Source of the DNA: Streptacidiphilus sp. P02-A3a
Lineage (GTDB): Bacteria > Actinomycetota > Actinomycetes > Streptomycetales > Streptomycetaceae
Reading direction: 5' to 3'
Length of the DNA stretch: 64,000 nt
Assembly: GCF_014084105.1 (NCBI RefSeq)
Contig: NZ_CP048289.1
Span: forward strand, 1,621,922 to 1,685,921
The notes under the pieces are model-generated. The model had not been told where the DNA came from. It worked only from the letters and a program-made list of their open reading frames with translations, and did no database searches. The translations under genes and the position numbers were made by a program. Positions 15,588 through 23,497 of the stretch are shown one piece after another (positions within the stretch are counted from its first letter, which is position 1; the number at the start of each line of letters is the position of its first letter).

Positions 15588-17006
15588 TCAAACCCCGTAA
15601 GGGCGGCCGTCCACCGGCCCGTTCTGTCGGTTCTGCTCGAACTGGCCCTGGTGCGGGCCCGGTTCCTGGGCCTGCCCCGGCTGCTGGCCGGGCCGCAGCG
15701 CCTGCTGGTAGCGCCGGACCGCGTGCTCGGCGGCCCGCAGGTCGCAGGGCGCGCTCCAGAGCATCCGCCGGGCCTGGTCGTAGCGCTCGATCAGCTCCGG
15801 ATCCTCCGAGACGCCCAGCCGCGCGCCCATCGCCTTGTAGGCGTCCAGGCGTCCGCGCAGCTCGGCCCGGAGCGCCAGCGGCGCGGTCACCGCCGTCAGC
15901 GACTCCCGGGCGCGCAGCAGTTCGCGCTGCGCCGCGCCCTCCAGCGTGTCCAGCAGCGGGCCGAGCCGGTGCCACTGCCCGTGCCGACGCAACTGGTCGG
16001 CCTGCGACAGGCGTTCCCGCAGCGCGCTGGCCGGTCCCGGAACCGCCGGGACCTCGGTCGAGGCTATCTTCGCCAGCACCTCGCCGCGCGCCCGCCGGGC
16101 CTCGGCCAGCGTCGCGTCGGCGCGGGCCAGCAGGTCGCCGACGCCCTCCAGCCGCTCGTCCGCGTCGTCCCGCAGCCGCAGCACGTCCTGCAACTCCAGC
16201 CGCAGGTCGTCCAGCGCCCGCGCGGAGCGGTCGTAGCGGCCGGTCTCGACCGTCCCGGCGACCGGGTCGCGCCCGCCGTGGGTGCCGCCGCCCGGGCGGG
16301 GCGTCCAGAAGGCCAGCGGGTCGGAGACCACCTCGGCGCGCAGCGAGGCGAGTTCGCGGCCCATCTCCTCCAGCGTGTCCCCGGCCGGATGCTCCCCGGG
16401 GTGGACGCCCACCGAGCGGGCCAGCGCCCGCACCCGGCCCAACTCGGCCAGCAGCAGGTCGATCCGCGCGGGCAGCGCCGACCAGACCGCGTCGGCGGCC
16501 GAGGCCACCTCGATGATCCGGCCGTACCAGCCGTTCATCCGCTCCACCAGCTCGGTCAGGCTGACCTGCTCGCTCAGCCTCGCCCCGCCGGTCAGGCTCA
16601 GCCCGCCGTTGGCGGCCCGGCCCGCCGAGACGGTGACGCCGGTGCCCCGCAGCAGCTCGGTCAGCTCCTGCAACTCGGCCTGGTTGGGCCGGTTGCGGCG
16701 GGAGCGGACGGCGCGGGCGGCGGCCAGCGCCTCGGTATAGGTGTCGAACATCGACCACAGCCGACCCAGGCCCGGCTCGGCCGCGCTCCAGCGCTCCAGC
16801 GTCCGTCCGGTCAGCGTGGCGCCTTCGAGCAGGCGGCAGCCCGGGTGGTCCTGGAGCGCCAGCAGCGAGGTCTGCACGGCCTCGCGCTCCGCGCCGAGGC
16901 GTGCCAGGGCGCGGTCGACCTCCTCCCGGGTCATCACCGAGCCGCCCGGTCCCGTCAACGCCATCGCACTGCCATTCGCTCGCCCTGCCCCCGTCGTGCC
17001 GCTCAT
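15588..17006 (-). CDS. Coiled-coil protein of the PknG operon
   Basis: A roughly 472-residue soluble helical protein with long Leu/Ala/Arg/Glu heptad stretches (REEVDRALARLGAEREAVQ near the start, DDLRLELQDVLRLRDDADERL mid-protein) and a Gln/Pro-rich tail. I recognise no catalytic motif. It sits between glnH-like and pknG genes, 14 nt before pknG, so it is probably a scaffold or adaptor for the signalling complex; that is inference. The start is uncertain: a TTG at 17018, ATGs at 17006, 16964 and 16934 are all in frame and no clear Shine-Dalgarno decides. Confidence 0.7.
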   Translation of the reverse strand: MSGTTGAGRANGSAMALTGPGGSVMTREEVDRALARLGAEREAVQTSLLALQDHPGCRLLEGATLTGRTLERWSAAEPGLGRLWSMFDTYTEALAAARAVRSRRNRPNQAELQELTELLRGTGVTVSAGRAANGGLSLTGGARLSEQVSLTELVERMNGWYGRIIEVASAADAVWSALPARIDLLLAELGRVRALARSVGVHPGEHPAGDTLEEMGRELASLRAEVVSDPLAFWTPRPGGGTHGGRDPVAGTVETGRYDRSARALDDLRLELQDVLRLRDDADERLEGVGDLLARADATLAEARRARGEVLAKIASTEVPAVPGPASALRERLSQADQLRRHGQWHRLGPLLDTLEGAAQRELLRARESLTAVTAPLALRAELRGRLDAYKAMGARLGVSEDPELIERYDQARRMLWSAPCDLRAAEHAVRRYQQALRPGQQPGQAQEPGPHQGQFEQNRQNGPVDGRPYGV

Positions 17007-17100
17007 AGCGGCGGTCAAGCCTGCTGGTAGCCAGATTGTCAGACCCTTGACGCGCTGGGCAGTCCGGGTGGCTGCCCTGTTGAGATCTTGACGCGCCCGC

Positions 17101-18162
17101 TCAGCCCGCGTAGCTCACCGTCGGCGGCCCGGAGGAAGGGCCCAGCGCGGCCTGCAGCCAGGTCCGGTACTCGCTGTCCCACTGGTCCGCGCGGAACTGG
17201 TCCAGCACCGCGTTCACCCGGCGGACCAGGTCGTCCTCACCCAGCTTCATGGCCACGCCGTAGGTCTCTCGGTCCATCAGCGTGCCGACCAGGTGGATCG
17301 TCGGATCCTGGGCCTGCTGTCCGGCGCCCAGCGCGTTGTCGGTGACGGTCGCGTCGACGGTGCCCAACTGCATCAGCACCAGGCAGTCGAGCTGGTTCTC
17401 CACCGGGACGACGGTCGCCCCGAAGCTCCGCCGCTGGAGCAGCGCGATGCCGGTGGAACCGGTCGCGGCACAGACCCGCTTCCCCTTCAGGCTGGTGTCG
17501 TAGCCCTTGATCGGGGAGGAGAGGGGCGCCACCACCGCCTGTCCGGCGACGAAGTACGGCGAGGAGAAGGCCACCTGCTGCTCGCGGTCGCAGTCGATGG
17601 TCATCGTCCGGACGACCACGTCGACCTCGCCGCTCTGCAGCGCCGATATCCGGTCCGCGGTCGGCACCGACAGGAACTCCACCGCGTCGGCGTTGCCCAG
17701 GATCGACTTGGCCAGGGCGTGCACCAGGTCGATGTCGAAGCCTTCGAGCTCCCCGTTCGCCGGGTTGCGGAAGCCCCACAGGTAGCTGTTGGTGTCGATC
17801 CCGGCGATCAGCTTCTTCCGCTTGATGATCCGCTGCACGTCCACGCCGGAGTCGTCGGTGCTCGGGGTCAGGCTCACGTTCGCGCTGGCCGGGGTGCACG
17901 AGGCGGCGCTGTCCGGCGCGGACTTCGGTGCGGACTCCGGCGCGGACTTCGGTGCGGACTTCGGTGCGCTGCCGACGGCGTCGGCGGGCGCGGCGGTGAA
18001 CACCAGCGCGTCCGGGCGCGGGTCCGCCGAGCTGGCGGGCAGCGCGACCGTGCCCAGCAGCAGCGCGCCCGCCGCCAGCACCGCGATCCGGGTCCTGGCC
18101 GAGAAGCCCGCCTCGCCCGTCGTCCCGTCCCGGTCCGCCCTCCTCAACCTCCGTGCGGCCAT
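17101..18162 (-). CDS. glnH: GlnH-like extracytoplasmic amino-acid-binding protein
   Basis: A 353-residue solute-binding protein of family 3. Signal segment about residues 18-42 (TRIAVLAAGALLLGTVALPASSA), no lipobox Cys. A linker of six SAPK/SAPE/SAPD tetrapeptide-type repeats follows (near 66-88). The binding domain (about 110-345) includes LIAGIDTNSYLWGFRNP, GFDIDLVHALAKSILG and VPTADRISALQSGEVDVV. In mycobacteria GlnH senses Asp/Glu/Gln and signals through GlnX to PknG. The same three partners are contiguous here, so a sensing rather than transport role is likely; no ABC permease or ATPase is present. ATG at 18162, 14 nt after the glnX-like stop. Confidence 0.88.
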   Translation of the reverse strand: MAARRLRRADRDGTTGEAGFSARTRIAVLAAGALLLGTVALPASSADPRPDALVFTAAPADAVGSAPKSAPKSAPESAPKSAPDSAASCTPASANVSLTPSTDDSGVDVQRIIKRKKLIAGIDTNSYLWGFRNPANGELEGFDIDLVHALAKSILGNADAVEFLSVPTADRISALQSGEVDVVVRTMTIDCDREQQVAFSSPYFVAGQAVVAPLSSPIKGYDTSLKGKRVCAATGSTGIALLQRRSFGATVVPVENQLDCLVLMQLGTVDATVTDNALGAGQQAQDPTIHLVGTLMDRETYGVAMKLGEDDLVRRVNAVLDQFRADQWDSEYRTWLQAALGPSSGPPTVSYAG

Positions 18163-18176
18163 GGCCGCCCACCCCC

Positions 18177-19631
18177 TCACCGGTACTCCGCCGCACGGCG
18201 GTTGATCCCCCACAGCGCGGCGAAGCCCGCCAGCACCGCCAGCACCAGCACCCCGGCCGCGAGGCCGGTGGTGTCGTCGCGCCCGCGCCCGGCGAACTGG
18301 CCGACATTGGCCCGCTCGTGCGCGATCGCCGTGTTCAGACTTGAGTCCAGCCGCACGAACGCGGCATTGGTGGTCGGCTGTCCGGCACCGATGGTGTCGC
18401 CGACCGCGACGTCGTAGGCGCCGCTGTCGTTGGCCTGCTGCGCCGTGGCGTGCCGCTGCTGCCAGGTGGCGAAGTCCGCCTCGGCCGCGGTCACCGCCCG
18501 CTGCGCGACGGCGTCGGCCGAGGTCATCGCGGCTGCCGTGGGCAGGTAGCCCTGCGGGCCCGCCAGCTGCTTGCTGACGGTGTCCCAGTCCGTCTCGTAG
18601 ATCGCGGTCGAGCCCCTGGCCACCAGGTCCAGGTTCTCCGCGCCCCGGCACTGCAACGCCTTGATCTGCGCCTCGTTCAGCACCTGAAGCGGCGCCGAGC
18701 CCCGCGCGTCGCTCTGCCCCAGGTCGGACCCGGCCAGGCTCTGCGCCGCGGTCAGCCAGACCAGCGCCAGCACCACCGTCGCCGAGGCCAGCAGCAGGCC
18801 GAGGTTGAACACCCGGTTGGTGGCCCGGTACAGCCGTACCTGCGCCCGCACCAGCGCCGCCAGCACCACCAGGCCCAGGCCGAGCGCGGCCCAGGGCAGC
18901 GAGCGGGCGTTGCCGTAGTCGGTGCGCAGCCGCCCGGTCTCCACCTGGTAGAGCGTCTGCGCCTCGGCCAGCATGGTGTTCTGCATCTGCCCCGAGGCGT
19001 AGCGCAGGTAGGCCCCGCCGAGCGGGTAGCCGACCCGGTCGTCCGCCCCGGCCACGCCCACCAGGTCGGCGTAGGTCGGCAGTTGCGCGCTGAGCTGCTG
19101 TATCTCGTGCTGCCCGGGGTCGGTCGGGGTGGCGTTCGCGGCGGCCTGGGCGAGCAGCGTCGAGGCGCTCTGGATGTCGCCGTTGTACTCGTCGCGCACC
19201 GCGGCCGTCTCGTTGCCCGCCTGGAGGAAGCCGGTCGCGGCGGTGGTGTCGGCGTCGGCGAGGGTCCGGAAGATCTGCGCCGCGTCGTCACTCAGCGGCT
19301 GGCTGTGCTCGACCACACCGGCCGCGGCGTCGGACCGCTGCGTGACCTGGACGTAGCAGAGCACCCCGAACAGCAGCGCGAGCAGCGCCAGTACCGAACC
19401 GAGCGACCACAGCCGCCGGATCGGGGCGTTCCCCGCGTTCCGCAGTCGCGCTCCGATGCGCCCCGGCGCGCGGTCCGGCATCCGCGCGGGCGCGCGGGCG
19501 GCCGCCGGGCGTCGCCCGCGCGGCACCCCCGGCACCGGAGCGGCACCGCGCCGCGGCGCGACCGCCCCGCCCGGTGCGGCCCCCGGCGCCGGGCCGAAGC
19601 CCGCACCGCCGCTGTTCCCCGGTCTCGCCAT
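18177..19631 (-). CDS. glnX: GlnX-like four-helix membrane sensor
   Basis: A 484-residue integral membrane protein. A basic Pro/Ala/Arg cytoplasmic N-terminus (1-70) precedes TM1 (about 74-95), a helical external domain (about 98-235), two adjacent TM segments (about 245-300), a second external domain and TM4 (about 455-475) ending in a short basic tail. This layout matches mycobacterial GlnX, which relays the GlnH state to PknG. It is the first gene of a seven-gene minus-strand operon. The start at 19631 is the first Met; the promoter should lie in 19632-19769. Confidence 0.85.
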   Translation of the reverse strand: MARPGNSGGAGFGPAPGAAPGGAVAPRRGAAPVPGVPRGRRPAAARAPARMPDRAPGRIGARLRNAGNAPIRRLWSLGSVLALLALLFGVLCYVQVTQRSDAAAGVVEHSQPLSDDAAQIFRTLADADTTAATGFLQAGNETAAVRDEYNGDIQSASTLLAQAAANATPTDPGQHEIQQLSAQLPTYADLVGVAGADDRVGYPLGGAYLRYASGQMQNTMLAEAQTLYQVETGRLRTDYGNARSLPWAALGLGLVVLAALVRAQVRLYRATNRVFNLGLLLASATVVLALVWLTAAQSLAGSDLGQSDARGSAPLQVLNEAQIKALQCRGAENLDLVARGSTAIYETDWDTVSKQLAGPQGYLPTAAAMTSADAVAQRAVTAAEADFATWQQRHATAQQANDSGAYDVAVGDTIGAGQPTTNAAFVRLDSSLNTAIAHERANVGQFAGRGRDDTTGLAAGVLVLAVLAGFAALWGINRRAAEYR

Positions 19632-19769
19632 CGCGCCCGCCCCTTTCCCCCGCCCGGCCCGACTCCTTCGGCAGCAGTATGGCCGTCCCCTCCGACATCC
19701 ACACCGGAGTTGCGTCGATCTTGAGGTTTCGTCCAGCGCGGCGCGGTGACGTGAGGTCGCCGGGGCGGG

Positions 19770-20231
19770 TCACCAGGTGGGGCGGACCGGGCCTCGGGGG
19801 GACAGCCGGGCCAGGTCGGCGACCAGGGGGTGGAAGCGGGCGGCGCCCAGGGTGTCGATCCAGGGGGCGATGGTGTCGGCGGCCGCCGCGTCGGCGGCGC
19901 GGGTGCAGGCCCAGCCGCGCTCGGTGAGCACGACCAGGCGGGCGCGGGCGTCGTCGGGGTGCGGGTGGCGCTCCACGTAGCCCTTGCGGACCAGTTCCTC
20001 GACCAGCTGGCTGGCCGCCTGCTTGGTGACCCCCAGGTGCTCGGCCAGCTCGCCGACGGTCGCGCCGTCCGGCGCCAGCCGGGCGAAGGCGAAGCCGTGG
20101 GCCGGGCGGATGTCGGCGAAGCCCCGGGCCTCGACCCCGGCCTGGATCCCGGCGACGAGTTCACCGGACAGGGCGAGCAGCAGGGCCGGCAGGGCGCGGG
20201 CGTCGGCGGTGGAGTCGGCGGTGGAGTCCAT
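19770..20231 (-). CDS. MarR-family transcriptional regulator
   Basis: A 153-residue winged-helix regulator of the MarR type. The HTH lies about residues 50-85 (TVGELAEHLGVTKQAASQLVEELVRKGYVERHPHPDDARARLVVLTERG), with the wing Asp/Arg pair intact. ATG at 20231. It is divergent from a cupin gene, and the 103-bp spacer contains three copies of CAAGCNGCTTG, two of them inside a long perfect inverted repeat. The regulator very likely binds there and controls both itself and the cupin. The ligand is unknown. Confidence 0.9.
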   Translation of the reverse strand: MDSTADSTADARALPALLLALSGELVAGIQAGVEARGFADIRPAHGFAFARLAPDGATVGELAEHLGVTKQAASQLVEELVRKGYVERHPHPDDARARLVVLTERGWACTRAADAAAADTIAPWIDTLGAARFHPLVADLARLSPRGPVRPTW

Positions 20232-20254
20232 GCGGCCAGTGTCGCACGGAAGGG

Positions 20255-20321
20255 CAAGCGGCTTGACTATCGGATGGACAAGCTGCTTGACTGTTTTCAG
20301 GAAGTCAAGCAGCTTGTCCAT
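20255..20321. promoter_or_regulatory. Probable MarR operator array, CAAGCNGCTTG x3
   Basis: Three palindromes CAAGC-N-GCTTG at 20255-20265, 20279-20289 and 20306-20316. The last two lie within a perfect inverted repeat whose arms are ATGGACAAGCTGCTTGACT (20274-20292) and its complement (20303-20321), separated by 10 nt. The array sits between the divergent marR and cupin genes and immediately precedes the cupin ribosome-binding site. Confidence 0.85.
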
Positions 20322-20334
20322 TCGGGAGGCCCCC

Positions 20335-20709
20335 ATGCCGTTCATCCGCAGCGCCGACGCCGTGACCCACGAGATCCACGGCGTCCGCTTCGTCTCGTAC
20401 GCCGCACCCGCCACCGGCAGCAGCGAACTGTGCGCCTGGCGCGGCGAGGTCCCCGCCGGTACCGCCGGGGTGCCGCACACGGTGAGCCGCGAGGAGGTGC
20501 TCTACCTGCTCTCCGGCGCGCTCCGGTTCACCGTGGACGGCGAGGCCGCGGACCTGGCCGCCGGGGACGCCGTGGTCGTCCCGTCCGGCGCCGAACTGCG
20601 GCTGGACAATGTCAGCGGCGAGCCCGCCGCGATCTGGACCGCCACCGCCGTCGGCCTGACCGCGACCATGGCCGACGGCAGCGTGATCGCCCCGCCGTGG
20701 GCCAACTGA
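20335..20709 (+). CDS. Small cupin-domain protein
   Basis: A 124-residue single cupin. The two cupin motifs are weakly visible around VPHTVSREEVLYLLSGALRFTVDGEAADLAAGDAVVVPSGAELRLDN; the metal ligands are incomplete (one His and two Glu in the first motif). It may be a small-molecule-binding or isomerase-type cupin rather than a dioxygenase. The ATG at 20335 follows GGGAGG. Its promoter region carries the long MarR-type inverted repeat, so it is probably switched on when the MarR ligand is present. The substrate is not evident. Confidence 0.8.
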   Translation: MPFIRSADAVTHEIHGVRFVSYAAPATGSSELCAWRGEVPAGTAGVPHTVSREEVLYLLSGALRFTVDGEAADLAAGDAVVVPSGAELRLDNVSGEPAAIWTATAVGLTATMADGSVIAPPWAN

Positions 20710-20774
20710 ACCGCGCCGGAAAGCCGTCGGACAGCCGCCGGAAGACGGCCGCGGAGACGGCCGCCGGAAACAGG

Positions 20775-20809
20775 ACGGCCCGACCGGACGCCGGGTCCGG
20801 TCGGGCCGT
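20775..20809. terminator. Bidirectional terminator, 15-bp stem
   Basis: A perfect inverted repeat, ACGGCCCGACCGGAC / GTCCGGTCGGGCCGT with a 5-nt loop, lies between the convergent cupin and sugar-kinase genes. Confidence 0.88.
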
Positions 20810-20827
20810 ACGGAACGGGCTGCCCCC

Positions 20828-21922
20828 TCAAGCAGTCCGCGGCCGCCGCCCGCGCGGGTACGAAGCGCGCAGGCGTTCCTGTGCGCCGGGCACACTGCCG
20901 TGCCCGGTCGCCGCCAGATGGTCCAGTCCCAGCAGTGCCGCGCCGACCACCGGCGGGGTGTCGACCACCCGCGGCACCGCCAGCGGGGCCTGGGCCGCGA
21001 GCAGCGCGGCGACCCGGTCCAGCAGCAGCGGCTGCCGGGCGGCCAGGACACCGCCGCCGAGCACCACGTCCGCCGGGGTGTCCAGCAGGTCGAGCCGGCG
21101 CAGCGCGACCACCGCCATCCGGACGATCTCGTCGGCCTGGCGCTCGATCAGCGTCAGGGCGACCGGGTCGCCGGCCGCGGCGGTCGCGAACAGCACCGGC
21201 ACCAGCTCGTGCAGGCGCTCCCGGGCGAGCGACCCGAAGTGGACGGCCAGGGCGACCGCGTCCGCCGAGGGCAGCCCGAAGTGCTCGGCCGTGGCGGAGG
21301 CGAGCGCGGTGTGCGGACCGCGCCCGTCCTCCGCCCGGCTGGCGACGAACATGACCTCGGTGGACAGTCCGCCGCCGCCACCCCAGTCCCCGGTGAGCGC
21401 ACCGAGGGCCGGGAAGCGTGCGGTGCGTCCGTCCGGCAGCAGACCGACGCAGTTGATCCCGGCGCCGCAGACCACCGCGACGCCGCGCGGCGCCGCGGTG
21501 CCCGCGCGCAGCAGGGCGAAGGTGTCGTTGGTGACCGCCACCGTCCGGCCCCAGCCGTGACCGGTGATCGCCGCTTGCAGCAGCCGCTCCTCCACCGGCA
21601 GGTCCGCACCCGCCAGGCAGGCCGACACGTGGCTGACCAGCGGCCCGGACCCGGCCGCGAGATCGATCCCGGCCTCGGCCGCGGCGGCGGCGACCAGCGG
21701 GACCAGGCCCGCCACCGCCGCCTCCGTGCCGACCAGGTACGGGACGAACCCGCCGCCGCGCGCGGCGCCGAGGACCTCGCCGTCGACGGACAGCAGTGCC
21801 ACGTCCGTCTTGCTGTTGCCGCCGTCGACGGCGAGCACCCCGGCCACCCGCTCCCGGGCGGGCGCGGCGCCGCCGGTCCGGTCGACGGCCACCGGCACGG
21901 CCTGTGTTCCGGTCACGCCCAT
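20828..21922 (-). CDS. BadF/BadG-type N-acetylglucosamine kinase-like ATPase
   Basis: A roughly 364-residue sugar-kinase-type ATPase of the ASKHA fold (BadF/BadG/BcrA family, NagK-like). Phosphate-1 motif VLAVDGGNSKTDVALL near residue 30, phosphate-2 GVAVVCGAGINCVGLLPDG, and adenosine-binding DVVLGGGVL near the C-terminus. It likely phosphorylates an amino sugar or glucoside. It overlaps the GH4 glycosidase stop: either ATG at 21922 or GTG at 21916 (a 4-nt GTGA overlap) starts it, so the two are translationally coupled. Product and substrate are inferred from family and partner. Confidence 0.85.
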   Translation of the reverse strand: MGVTGTQAVPVAVDRTGGAAPARERVAGVLAVDGGNSKTDVALLSVDGEVLGAARGGGFVPYLVGTEAAVAGLVPLVAAAAAEAGIDLAAGSGPLVSHVSACLAGADLPVEERLLQAAITGHGWGRTVAVTNDTFALLRAGTAAPRGVAVVCGAGINCVGLLPDGRTARFPALGALTGDWGGGGGLSTEVMFVASRAEDGRGPHTALASATAEHFGLPSADAVALAVHFGSLARERLHELVPVLFATAAAGDPVALTLIERQADEIVRMAVVALRRLDLLDTPADVVLGGGVLAARQPLLLDRVAALLAAQAPLAVPRVVDTPPVVGAALLGLDHLAATGHGSVPGAQERLRASYPRGRRPRTA

Positions 21923-23259
21923 GCCAGGTGCTCGCGGTTGTGGTCGATCAGACGGTCCGTCAGCTGCTCCGCGAGGTCGATCTGGCCGACCAGCGGGTGC
22001 GCCAGCAGCGCCTGGAACACCCGGCTCCGGCCGCCCAGCAGGGCCGCGTCCAGGGCCAGTTGCTCGTAGCCGGTGACGTGCGCGATCAGCCCGGCGTACA
22101 GCGGCTCCACGGTGGGGACCGGCAGCGGCGTCGCGCCGTCGGCGCCGATCCTCGCCGGGACCTCGATCACCGCGTCGTCCGGCAGGAACGGCAGCGTGCC
22201 GTCGTTGCGGACGTTGACCACCTGGACGTCCCCGGCGGCCGACCCGGTGCCGAGCAGCGAGGCCACCAGGTTCACCGCCGCCTCCGAGTAGTAGGCGCCG
22301 CCGCGCTTGGAGAGCAGCTCGGGCTTCTCGTCCAGGTTCGGGTCGCCGTACATCTCCAGCAGCTGCTTCTCGATGGCCGCCACCGCGGACGCCCGCGAGC
22401 CCTTGGAGCGCAGCTCCTCCACCACCCGGTCGTGCTGGTAGAAGTAGCGCAGGTAGTACGAGGGGACCGTGCCCAGCTCGCGGACCAGCGACAGCGGCAG
22501 CACCAGGTCTTCGGCGATGGACGGGCCGAAGTTCTCCAGCAGCTCCGGCAGCACGTCCCGGCCGGTGGCCGAGCCGGGGGCGTCCAGCAGGTGGACGCCG
22601 CGCTCCCAGGTCAGGTGGTTCAGGCCGACGTGGTCCAGCCGGATCCGCTCCGGGACGACCCCGAGCAGCCCGGCGAACTTCCGCTGGAAGCCGATCGCCA
22701 CGTTGCACAGGCCGACGGCCTTGTGCCCGGCGGTCTGCAGGGCCCGGGTGACGATGCCGACCGGGTTGGTGAAGTCCACGATCCAGGCGTCCGGGTTGGC
22801 CCGGCGCACCCGCTCGGCGATGTCCAGCACCACCGGTACCGTGCGCAGCGCCTTGGCCAGACCGCCCGCGCCGGTGGTCTCCTGGCCGACGCAGCCGCAC
22901 TCCAGCGGCCAGGTCTCGTCCTGGTTGCGGGCCGCCTGCCCGCCGACGCGCAGTTGCAGCAGCACCGCGTCGGCGCCGTCGACGGCCGCCTCCAGGTCGG
23001 TGGTGGTGGTGATGGTGCCCGGGTGGCCCTGCTTGGCGAAGATCCGCCGGGCCAGGCCGCCGACCAGGGCCAGCCGGTCGTCGGCGGGGTCGACCAGGAC
23101 GAGTTCGCTGATCGGCAGGGTGTCACGGAGGCGGGCGAACCCGTCGATCAGCTCGGGCGTGTAGGTGGAGCCGCCGCCGACCACGACGAGCTTCAGCGCC
23201 CGGGCGGGGGCGGTGCTGGTCGTGGTGCTGGCGGCTGCGGTGGTGGTGGTGCGGCTCAT
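21913..23259 (-). CDS. GH4 6-phospho-beta-glucosidase-like glycosidase
   Basis: A 448-residue NAD- and metal-dependent family 4 glycoside hydrolase. N-terminal Rossmann motif LVVVGGGSTYTPELIDGF (near 24-41). The GH4 metal/substrate blocks include VGGQAARNQDETWPLECGCVGQETTGAGGL, IVDFTNPVGIVTRAL and the Cys-Asn pair in GLCNVAIGFQRK. GH4 enzymes work by redox-assisted elimination and usually cleave phosphorylated disaccharides; the enzyme is cytoplasmic. It forms a unit with the coupled sugar kinase and the upstream ROK regulator. The start is preceded by AAGG; the first 20 residues are Thr/Ala-rich filler. Confidence 0.9.
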   Translation of the reverse strand: MSRTTTTAAASTTTSTAPARALKLVVVGGGSTYTPELIDGFARLRDTLPISELVLVDPADDRLALVGGLARRIFAKQGHPGTITTTTDLEAAVDGADAVLLQLRVGGQAARNQDETWPLECGCVGQETTGAGGLAKALRTVPVVLDIAERVRRANPDAWIVDFTNPVGIVTRALQTAGHKAVGLCNVAIGFQRKFAGLLGVVPERIRLDHVGLNHLTWERGVHLLDAPGSATGRDVLPELLENFGPSIAEDLVLPLSLVRELGTVPSYYLRYFYQHDRVVEELRSKGSRASAVAAIEKQLLEMYGDPNLDEKPELLSKRGGAYYSEAAVNLVASLLGTGSAAGDVQVVNVRNDGTLPFLPDDAVIEVPARIGADGATPLPVPTVEPLYAGLIAHVTGYEQLALDAALLGGRSRVFQALLAHPLVGQIDLAEQLTDRLIDHNREHLAWA

Positions 23260-23497
23260 CGGCCTTGACCCCTGTCAGTTGTCGCGCCTTCCGGGAGGTC
23301 AGGGAAGGCTGTTCGTGCGGAGTACCGGGATGCGTGATGGGTTTCGGCGTGGACGCCGGTTGCGGGCGGGGCGCGGCGCTGCGCCCCGGTGGACGGCTGG
23401 GTGGCGGACGCGACCGGCGAGTGGCCGACGGCGTGGTCCGCGTCGGCGAGCGCGGCGCCGAGTTCGGGGGAGTCGAGCGGATGCCGGGAGCGGCTGG

